NCBI GenBank assembly: GCA_009936695.1 | Contig: JAACEA010000311.1 | Span: 1-8,285, forward strand | From: Planctomycetia bacterium | Lineage (GTDB): Bacteria; Planctomycetota; Phycisphaerae; Phycisphaerales; SM1A02 | DNA: 8,285 nucleotides | Direction: 5' to 3' | Part shown: piece by piece, positions 1 to 4,720 of the stretch | Layout: each line of letters begins with the position of its first letter | How positions within the stretch are numbered: the stretch's first letter is position 1 | Program-made: the position numbers and the translations under genes | The notes under the pieces: generated by a model | What the model was told of the DNA's origin: nothing | Database searches by the model: none | Seen by the model: the letters and a program-made list of their open reading frames with translations, nothing else

Positions 1-128
1 CGCTCGCGACATCCAACTACGGAATGCTCGACGGTTCAACCGCCACCGCGGCGTTCAGCGATCTCTATGAAGACGCGGAACGAAACGCCTTCGACCCGAC
101 CGTCGCACTGCCGGGGTCCACCAACTGA
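1..128 (+). CDS. 3' end of an unidentified protein (partial)
   Basis: The third plus-strand frame is open from the left edge to a TGA at 126-128 and encodes about 41 residues, ending ALPGSTN. Its codons mostly end in C or G, as in the other genes here, whereas the two alternative frames look unlike protein or stop early. The tail is mildly acidic (DLYEDAE near its middle) with no visible membrane segment or anchor. The next gene starts 46 bases downstream with its own strong ribosome binding site, so the two may be co-transcribed. The fragment is too short to assign a family; I do not recognise it. The start lies outside the window. Confidence 0.6.
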   Translation, partial: LATSNYGMLDGSTATAAFSDLYEDAERNAFDPTVALPGSTN

Positions 129-160
129 AACGCCCTCACGGCGATTCGAGCCCTTTCCGC

Positions 161-166
161 AAGGAG
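161..166 (+). promoter_or_regulatory. Shine-Dalgarno site of the dockerin-type secreted protein
   Basis: AAGGAG lies eight bases before ATG 175. It decides the start: the frame is open further upstream from an ATG at 67, but only ATG 175 has this site and is immediately followed by a signal peptide. Confidence 0.85.
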
Positions 167-174
167 CCGTCCTC

Positions 175-969
175 ATGATCCAGACATTCAGGCGAAGCCT
201 CTTCAGTCCGTTGCTCGCGCTGTTCGTCCTTTCGGTGCTGGTGCTCTCCACCGAGGCGACGGCCCAGCATGCCGGTGACATCGGGCTTCGCGTCACGGAC
301 GATCGGCTCGAGGTCGACGGCCCGATCGGTGGCGAGGACTCGAACGGCATCTTCTACGGCGTCTTCGGGGACACGGGCTTTCCAGGCTACACGTCGAACC
401 CCGGATTCGACGCCTTCCCGGGGACCTTCCCTCCGGGGCGCATCGGCTTCGACGTGCTGGCCGGCCTGCGACGCTGGGACTTGAAGACGAACACCTGGGA
501 GGAGCCGGAGCTCGTCCCGGAACGGATGAGCATCTCCTTCATCACGCTCGAGAGAGTCGTGGAGGACGAGCCGCTCGCCGGCTTCGACCTCGCGGTGCAG
601 CCGAACGGCGGGTGGCATCGTCATCTCGACTTCGAGATCCTCGGCGATGAGTCCGGAACCCGACGCTCCGGGGTGTACCGGCTCGATCTGTCGCTCTACG
701 CCACGATGGGCATCGCGGACAGCACGCCCTTCACCATCCTCTTCAACTACGACGCGTCCGAAGCGGAGGTCGCCGCGGCGTTCGAGTCGTTCGAAGAGTC
801 GACGTGTCCGGGGGACTTCGACGGAAACGGCATCGTCGACGGTGCCGACTTCGGAATTCTGCTGGCCGCCTTCGGCACCGTGAACGCCGAACTCGATCTC
901 GACGGTGACGGCAGCGTGGCTGGTGCGGATGTCGGTCTGCTGCTTGCTTCCTGGGGTGTGTGTCCTTGA
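175..969 (+). CDS. Secreted surface protein, choice-of-anchor-like domain plus C-terminal dockerin-like module
   Basis: 264 residues. Residues 1-30 form a signal peptide (arginines, a long hydrophobic core, cleavage after ATA at 28-30), so the protein is exported. Residues 31-208 form one mainly beta domain: HAGDIGL near the mature N-terminus, LAGLRRWD near 96-102, GWHRHLDFE at 147-154, then GVYRLDLSLYA and FTILFNY (186-192). This order resembles the actinobacterial/cyanobacterial surface domain known as choice-of-anchor M (TIGR03769-like); that is recalled from the family, not searched. His32, His148 and His150 could bind metal (inference). Residues 211-264 are a dockerin-like pair of calcium loops (DFDGNGIVDGADFG and DLDGDGSVAGADVG) flanked by Cys211 and Cys263. 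The following gene encodes a paralogue of the main domain with a different tail. The export and dockerin calls are firm; the ligand is unknown. Confidence 0.88.
   Translation: MIQTFRRSLFSPLLALFVLSVLVLSTEATAQHAGDIGLRVTDDRLEVDGPIGGEDSNGIFYGVFGDTGFPGYTSNPGFDAFPGTFPPGRIGFDVLAGLRRWDLKTNTWEEPELVPERMSISFITLERVVEDEPLAGFDLAVQPNGGWHRHLDFEILGDESGTRRSGVYRLDLSLYATMGIADSTPFTILFNYDASEAEVAAAFESFEESTCPGDFDGNGIVDGADFGILLAAFGTVNAELDLDGDGSVAGADVGLLLASWGVCP
805..966 (+). other. Dockerin-like calcium-loop module
   Basis: Residues 211-264 of the preceding protein carry two EF-hand-like loops, each with Asp at positions 1, 3 and 12 and a small hydrophobic/Ala-Asp-rich helix after it. This is the planctomycete style of dockerin I repeat. 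No cohesin partner is encoded in the window, so a role in sorting or protein-protein attachment is inferred only. Confidence 0.85.
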
Positions 970-984
970 AACATTGGTCAATCG

Positions 985-1005
985 ATCGAGGTCATCGCCC
1001 TCGAT
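985..1005 (+). other. Small hairpin between the paralogues
   Basis: ATCGAGG (985-991) pairs perfectly with CCTCGAT (999-1005) around a seven-base loop, 15 bases after the stop of the first paralogue. There is no T-run after it, so it is at most a weak attenuator or an mRNA-stabilising stem. The two genes probably stay on one transcript. Confidence 0.35.
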
Positions 1006-1053
1006 TCCCGTGATCCGGTCCTGAATCCTCATTCGTTCCTTCAAGACTTCAAG

Positions 1054-1058
1054 AAAGG
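1054..1058 (+). promoter_or_regulatory. Shine-Dalgarno site of the PEP-CTERM-like paralogue
   Basis: AAAGG lies nine bases before ATG 1068, supporting that start. Confidence 0.65.
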
Positions 1059-1067
1059 TGTCAAGAG

Positions 1068-1769
1068 ATGTCATCGCGTCCCAACAGATTCGCTCCCCGT
1101 GCCGCCAGGCTCATTCTGTCCGTCTCCCTTCCCTTCGTCGCCGTTTCGGCCGCGCTCGCGGACGAGGAAGGCGAGGAGCATTACGACATCGGCATCTGGA
1201 ATGATGCTGGCGTCCTCCGCACCGGCGGATGGGATCACGACACCCAAACGCTCCCGGTCGCCGATCTCCGCGTCTTCGAAGCGCACTTCGGCGAGGATCC
1301 CGACTTTCCCTTCGCCATCGACGAACCCGGGATCGGCGGCGTCGCCGCCGACCTCGGACTTCCGATCGGGGCGACTATCAACCTGAACCTGGCTTCAGGC
1401 CTCCGAATCTGGAACGGCAACGGCTTCGATGCCGACAACGCCACGTCGATGTTCATCGACTACGGACCGGAGTCGATCGATTCGCTGACCGGTGGCTCGA
1501 TCGGTCTTCTGATCTCCGAAGACTACGACCTGCATCCGATCTACTCGATCGATCCGAACTCCATCGCAGGGTCCTACCTGCTCGAATTCAACGTCGCGAT
1601 GGATGGCTTCGCGACCAGTGATTCGTTCTGGATCGCGTTCAACTACGGCCTGGACGACGAGGACTTCGAAGCCTCCGTCGAGTGGGTCGAGGGCAACCTC
1701 GTGCCGGCACCGGGTGTCATCGGCCTGCTCGCGATGGCCGGCCTCGCCTCCCGTCGTCGTCGGGCCTGA
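1068..1769 (+). CDS. Secreted surface protein, choice-of-anchor-like domain with PEP-CTERM-like sorting tail
   Basis: 233 residues. A signal peptide (arginine-rich residues 3-14, hydrophobic core, cleavage after ALA at 29-31) is followed by an acidic stretch and a domain at about 38-210 that aligns along its length with the preceding gene product: HYDIGIW (38-44) with HAGDIGLRV, ASGLRIWNG (109-117) with LAGLRRWD, DLHPIYSI (154-161) with the GWHRHLDFE region, and FWIAFNY (187-193) with FTILFNY. The C-terminus (212-233) is PAPG, a hydrophobic GLLAMAGL helix and a terminal RRRR cluster, a Phycisphaerae-style PEP-CTERM signal expected to be cut and processed by an exosortase, which is not in this window. 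It lies 98 bp after its paralogue and just before a strong hairpin, so the two probably form an operon. Function unknown beyond surface or matrix display. Confidence 0.9.
   Translation: MSSRPNRFAPRAARLILSVSLPFVAVSAALADEEGEEHYDIGIWNDAGVLRTGGWDHDTQTLPVADLRVFEAHFGEDPDFPFAIDEPGIGGVAADLGLPIGATINLNLASGLRIWNGNGFDADNATSMFIDYGPESIDSLTGGSIGLLISEDYDLHPIYSIDPNSIAGSYLLEFNVAMDGFATSDSFWIAFNYGLDDEDFEASVEWVEGNLVPAPGVIGLLAMAGLASRRRRA
1701..1766 (+). other. PEP-CTERM-like sorting signal
   Basis: Residues 212-233 of the second paralogue have the tripartite layout of the signal: a PAP motif in place of PEP, a short hydrophobic helix, and a basic tail of four arginines and an alanine. The family is known to depend on exosortase/archaeosortase-type enzymes. 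Confidence 0.85.
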
Positions 1770-1796
1770 ACGAGCCCTCGACCTGTTCCGATCTTC

Positions 1797-1836
1797 AACG
1801 AGGCGGATGTGGACACGCTCCACATCCGCCTCGTTT
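1797..1836 (+). terminator. Terminator hairpin after the paralogue pair
   Basis: A perfect 16-bp stem (1797-1812 with 1820-1835) closes a seven-base loop, 27 bases after the stop codon at 1769. Only three T residues (1834-1836) end the right arm, so the U-tract is short, but the length and GC content of the stem make a terminator the best reading. It separates the pair from the gene at 2062. Confidence 0.8.
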
Positions 1837-2004
1837 CGTCGGCCGGAAGCCGCCGCCGGTGGGTGCTCCGAAACTGACCACCGCAGGGTGAGCGGCCTGG
1901 TGTGAATCGACATGGATGCGATGGTGGGGCGACGCATTCGATCTTCGATGCGCTCCAAACGTTTGCCAGTCATTCCGAAGTGCGCACTGGTCCGGTTCGG
2001 CGAC

Positions 2005-2010
2005 TACCTT
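2005..2010 (+). promoter_or_regulatory. Candidate -10 element (TACCTT) for the gene at 2062
   Basis: TACCTT sits 51 bases before the start codon in the only intergenic stretch between the strong hairpin and the gene. It is one base from the TACCGT hexamer found ahead of three other genes in this window. No good -35 match is visible at 16-18 bp spacing. The rest of 1837-2061 shows nothing I can assign. Confidence 0.35.
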
Positions 2011-2061
2011 GGCGCCGAGCGTCCCGTCGGCAACGCCTCGTTCTTTCGCCCACCACATCCA

Positions 2062-3105
2062 ATGAACAGGAGATTGAAGATCTTGAAGCACCTGACCTCC
2101 GGAATCATCATCACGACTGCCTCGCTGGCATTCACGGGCATGGCCACCGCGGGCCAGGGATCGACGCCCGCGTCCATGGAGGAGTTCATCCACTGGCACC
2201 TGGATCGCGGCGCCTGCGGAACGTGGAGCGACACCGGGGTCACGGAGGACATGTGGGTGGGCATTCCCGCCGGGATCGAAGTCACGAACACGCAGTCGAC
2301 GTGGTACGACGTTCCGACCGGCGAGCTTTACAACAGTCATCACATGGCGACCAAGGACGGGCGCGTCATTTCCACGGGATCGAACGTGATGACCTGGGAC
2401 GCGGACCGCAAGACCGTCGTGTCGGCAGGGTCCGGGTTCGACATGGGCAAGCCGTACCACGGCAACTCGGTGCTGGTCGGCATGACCGGCGACACCCTGA
2501 CCTGGGAATACACCGAGCAGTCGCAGGGCAAGACCACGGTCTACGAGAACGTCGTCACCTATACCGGCCTGAACACCCGGACGAGTGCGGTGAAGGTGAA
2601 GGGGTCCGACGGCGAGGCCTGGACCAGCGAGGCCACGCGAGCGAATCCCTGCAAGGCGACACTCGCGGAGGCCGGCCTGCCCGGCACCTGGGACAGCACG
2701 CGTCCCGACGGGACCATCGACCGCCAGGTCGTCTCCTGGGTCGCGGATGACCATGTGCTCAAGTACGAGCGATCCGCGAAGGCGCCGGGCGGCGACTGGA
2801 AGAGCGAGAGTCTCTTCGTCTGGTACTGGGACCCTGCCTACGACCACGTCGCGACGCTCTACCTTGACGCCCACGGAACGGTGATCCACGGCAAGGTCGA
2901 TTCGATCACCCGGAACGGGAACGCCGTGACCATCGTCGCGACCCACGAGGGCAGTCGGTTCGGCGGACTGACCATGAGCACCCAGGCGACTCAGGTGATC
3001 ACCCCGAAGACCCTCACCACGACCTTCCAGAACATGTCACTCGACGGCGTGCGACATCCGATGAGCTGGAGCGAAGGCGTCCAGACGGTCGACCGGGTGA
3101 ACTGA
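2062..3105 (+). CDS. Secreted protein of unknown function with an internal duplication
   Basis: 347 residues from ATG 2062. Residues 1-30 form a signal peptide (NRRLKILKH, then hydrophobic GIIITTASLAF, cleavage near ATA-GQ), so the mature protein is periplasmic or extracellular. Residues 75-180 and 225-325 look like two copies of a beta-rich unit: each has a W-D core (VMTWDADRKTV and VWYWDPAYDHV), a G-HG stretch about 20 residues later (GKPYHGNSVLVG and HGTVIHGKVDSI), a strand with alternating T/V (GDTLTWEYTE and GNAVTIVATH), and a closing T-rich strand. This resembles lipocalin-like DUF1579-type barrels, but I cannot name the family. ATG 2062 has no ribosome binding site; TTG 2083 has AGGAGA nine bases upstream and would give a 340-residue protein that still has a signal peptide. 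It is probably a single-gene unit, bounded by hairpins on both sides. Confidence 0.83.
   Translation: MNRRLKILKHLTSGIIITTASLAFTGMATAGQGSTPASMEEFIHWHLDRGACGTWSDTGVTEDMWVGIPAGIEVTNTQSTWYDVPTGELYNSHHMATKDGRVISTGSNVMTWDADRKTVVSAGSGFDMGKPYHGNSVLVGMTGDTLTWEYTEQSQGKTTVYENVVTYTGLNTRTSAVKVKGSDGEAWTSEATRANPCKATLAEAGLPGTWDSTRPDGTIDRQVVSWVADDHVLKYERSAKAPGGDWKSESLFVWYWDPAYDHVATLYLDAHGTVIHGKVDSITRNGNAVTIVATHEGSRFGGLTMSTQATQVITPKTLTTTFQNMSLDGVRHPMSWSEGVQTVDRVN
2068..2073 (+). promoter_or_regulatory. Possible Shine-Dalgarno for an alternative TTG start
   Basis: AGGAGA lies nine bases before an in-frame TTG at 2083, inside the longer reading from ATG 2062. It makes 2083 a serious rival start; the shorter product keeps a complete signal peptide. 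Confidence 0.5.
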
Positions 3106-3168
3106 GATCGGAGATCGGAGCTCGGTGGCGTGCGACACGCCGCCGGCCAACTCGAGGATCCCCTCGCA

Positions 3169-3199
3169 GGACACCCCGGCCAGGCCCGGGGTGTCCGTT
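3169..3199 (+). terminator. Terminator hairpin after the duplicated-domain protein
   Basis: A perfect 11-bp stem, GGACACCCCGG (3169-3179) with CCGGGGTGTCC (3186-3196), closes a six-base loop and is followed by GTTC. It lies 63 bases after the stop at 3105 and before the promoter candidate of the next gene. It is very stable with almost no U-tract, as for the other hairpins in this window. Confidence 0.75.
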
Positions 3200-3269
3200 C
3201 GTCCTGGAACGGGGCGGGCGGCCGGGCCGTGGATCTCATCCGGGCGACCGGTTCGGTGTCGGTCGAAGA

Positions 3270-3298
3270 TTGCCGGTCGGTGCTCCCTGAAGTACCGT
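3270..3298 (+). promoter_or_regulatory. Candidate promoter of the Ntn hydrolase gene
   Basis: TTGCCG (3270-3275) and TACCGT (3293-3298) are 17 bp apart, matching a sigma-70-type layout with 4/6 and 3/6 agreement to the E. coli consensus. It lies 32 bases before ATG 3331 and downstream of the hairpin at 3169-3196. The ten bases GTACCGTCGT (3292-3301) recur exactly ahead of the gene at 4721. Confidence 0.5.
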
Positions 3299-3330
3299 CG
3301 TGGTTTCTCCTCGTTCCCTGGAAACCCGAC

Positions 3331-4458
3331 ATGAAGACCCCGTTCGCCCATCCGTTCGCCACGCTCGTCCTTTTCCTCTTCGTCGCGACCGCAACGATCT
3401 TCAGCGTCCGTGCCGCGAATGCCTGCACCTGCATCACGCTCGAAGCGAGTGACGGCGCAGTGGTGGTGGGACGCACGATGGAATGGGCGGCGTTCGACGT
3501 CGATTCCAGAGTGGTGGTGATTCCCCGGGGTTGCGAATTCAACAGTCCGCTCGAGGGCGGGCGTTCAGGACTCGCCTGGAAGGTGAAGCACGGCGTCGTC
3601 GGCTTCGACTATCTCAAGCGGGAGAACCTGATCGACGGCATGAACGAGAAGGGGCTCGTGGTCGACGGCCTCTACCATCCCGGTTACGCCTCCTATCCGC
3701 CGCTCGACCCGGCGAAGGCCGCCTCGAGCATCGAAGTCACCGACGTTCCCCTGTATCTGCTGGCGACGTGCGCATCGACGGAGGAGGCCCGGGACGCGAT
3801 CAATTCGGTCTCGGTCGTCGCATCGCCGATGAAGGCGCTCGGCGGCATCCAGCCGCCGCTGCACCTCATGGTCACGGAGCCGAGTGGCAAGGCGATCGTG
3901 ATCGAGTTTCTCGAGCAGAAGGTCCGGATCTTCGGCGCGCCGCTCGGCGTGCTCACGAACGCGCCGACCTACGACTGGCACATGACCAACCTGCGGAACT
4001 ATCTGGGCTTCTCGGCGGGAGAGCGGCCGGCGATCGACGTTCGCGGCCAGGAGCTGGCACCCCTCGGGCACGGGACCGGCGCGATCGGACTGCCCGGCGA
4101 CATGACGCCGCCGTCCCGGTTCGTACGGGCCGCGGCGTTCTCGGCGAGCGCCCGCCCCACGAAGACCGGGCCGGAGACGATGTACGAGGCGTTCCGCATC
4201 CTCGACAACTTCAACGTGCCGATCGGCGCGGTGAAGGCGGGGGCGGATGGTGATGACGGCTCCGAACTGCGGAGTGGCACGCAGTGGACCGTCGCCTACG
4301 ACACCCGGAATCTCACGATTCAGTTCCACACCATGAACAATCGCCGGATCCGTCAGGTCGACATGAAGGACATCGACTTCACTTCCGGGAAGTGCTATCG
4401 CACCCGGCCGATGGACGTCACGCCCGAAGAGGACATCAAGAAGCTGCCGGGCTTCTGA
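3331..4458 (+). CDS. Exported choloylglycine hydrolase / penicillin V acylase-family Ntn hydrolase
   Basis: 375 residues, close to the usual 320-380 for the family plus a signal peptide. These enzymes hydrolyse linear amide bonds (conjugated bile salts, penicillin V, in some members N-acyl homoserine lactones) using an N-terminal cysteine. Residues 1-31 form a signal peptide; cleavage after ANA would expose Cys32 in CTCITL, the expected nucleophile. Other family residues are visible: Arg48 in GRTMEW (with Glu51 where bile salt hydrolases have Asp), Asn105 in GMNEKGLVVDG, Asn210 in LTNAPTYDWH, and Arg263 in GLPGDMTPPSRFVR. The last block is the family's best signature. ATG 3331 was chosen because the signal peptide begins there; the open frame extends upstream across a hairpin. 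A weak GGAAA lies six bases before it. The substrate cannot be told from sequence. A bile-salt role is unlikely in a free-living planctomycete; signal-molecule or peptide amide hydrolysis is more plausible (inference). Confidence 0.93.
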   Translation: MKTPFAHPFATLVLFLFVATATIFSVRAANACTCITLEASDGAVVVGRTMEWAAFDVDSRVVVIPRGCEFNSPLEGGRSGLAWKVKHGVVGFDYLKRENLIDGMNEKGLVVDGLYHPGYASYPPLDPAKAASSIEVTDVPLYLLATCASTEEARDAINSVSVVASPMKALGGIQPPLHLMVTEPSGKAIVIEFLEQKVRIFGAPLGVLTNAPTYDWHMTNLRNYLGFSAGERPAIDVRGQELAPLGHGTGAIGLPGDMTPPSRFVRAAAFSASARPTKTGPETMYEAFRILDNFNVPIGAVKAGADGDDGSELRSGTQWTVAYDTRNLTIQFHTMNNRRIRQVDMKDIDFTSGKCYRTRPMDVTPEEDIKKLPGF

Positions 4459-4647
4459 AGGGCGTACCTGCCGACGCCTCCGCCAGGGCGCGCCGTGCCG
4501 GTGACGTCAGGCCGGAACGTCCGAAACGTTCGAATCGTCCCATCTTGGATTCGTGCACGATCCCGGTGAAGATCTTCGCCGTCGATCCTCGTTTGAAGAT
4601 GTTGAAAGGGGGGCAGCGTTGTTTTTCCGCGCGGTCGTCGAGGTTGT

Positions 4648-4676
4648 GGAACCGGTCGCACCCGGGTTCGTACCGT
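4648..4676 (+). promoter_or_regulatory. Candidate promoter of the CBM2/dockerin protein gene
   Basis: TACCGT (4671-4676) lies 44 bases before ATG 4721, with GGAACC (4648-4653) 17 bp upstream. The -35 part looks more like an ECF sigma site than TTGACA. GTACCGTCGT (4670-4679) is identical to the block ahead of the gene at 3331, and both have CCGGTCG 11-12 bases upstream of that block. The rest of 4459-4647 holds no convincing terminator; short stems there are too weak to call. Confidence 0.45.
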
Positions 4677-4707
4677 CGTCCGTTCATCAATCGAAGAAGG
4701 GGCATCG

Positions 4708-4712
4708 AAAGG
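4708..4712 (+). promoter_or_regulatory. Shine-Dalgarno site for ATG 4721
   Basis: AAAGG is eight bases before ATG 4721. A second purine block, AGGAG at 4715-4719, is only one base from the ATG and too close to serve. The site favours 4721 over upstream in-frame starts, which lack a signal peptide at their beginning. Confidence 0.6.
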
Positions 4713-4720
4713 TCAGGAGT

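Noticed and set aside
67..174. N-terminal extension of the dockerin-type protein from ATG 67
   Set aside because: It overlaps the upstream gene's coding end, has no ribosome binding site, and would bury the signal peptide that starts at 175.
136..1074. A 312-codon open frame on the minus strand over the first paralogue
   Set aside because: The sense frame has a strong ribosome binding site, signal peptide and dockerin-like loops. The antisense product is Arg/Glu/Val-rich and unlike any protein.
1963..1991. TTGCCA as a -35 box ahead of the gene at 2062
   Set aside because: At 16-18 bp spacing the partner (around ACTGGT) does not resemble any -10 box, and the TACCTT at 2005 is 36 bases away, too far to pair.
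1795..2946. A 383-codon open frame on the minus strand
   Set aside because: It lies antisense to the secreted protein at 2062-3105 and crosses the perfect hairpin at 1797-1836. The product has the Arg/Gly/Val bias of a shadow frame, whereas the sense frame has a signal peptide and repeated motifs.
3106..3119. Direct repeat of GATCGGA after the stop at 3105
   Set aside because: It is only two seven-base copies, with no further copies or associated element; it looks like a minor local duplication.
3130..3330. N-terminal extension of the Ntn hydrolase
   Set aside because: It would translate through the hairpin at 3169-3196 and the promoter candidate, and put 67 residues before an evident signal peptide.
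4515..4531. Hairpin GAACGT / ACGTTC as terminator of the Ntn hydrolase gene
   Set aside because: There are only six pairs, 57 bases after the stop, with no T-run. It is weak beside the other hairpins in the window and could easily be chance.
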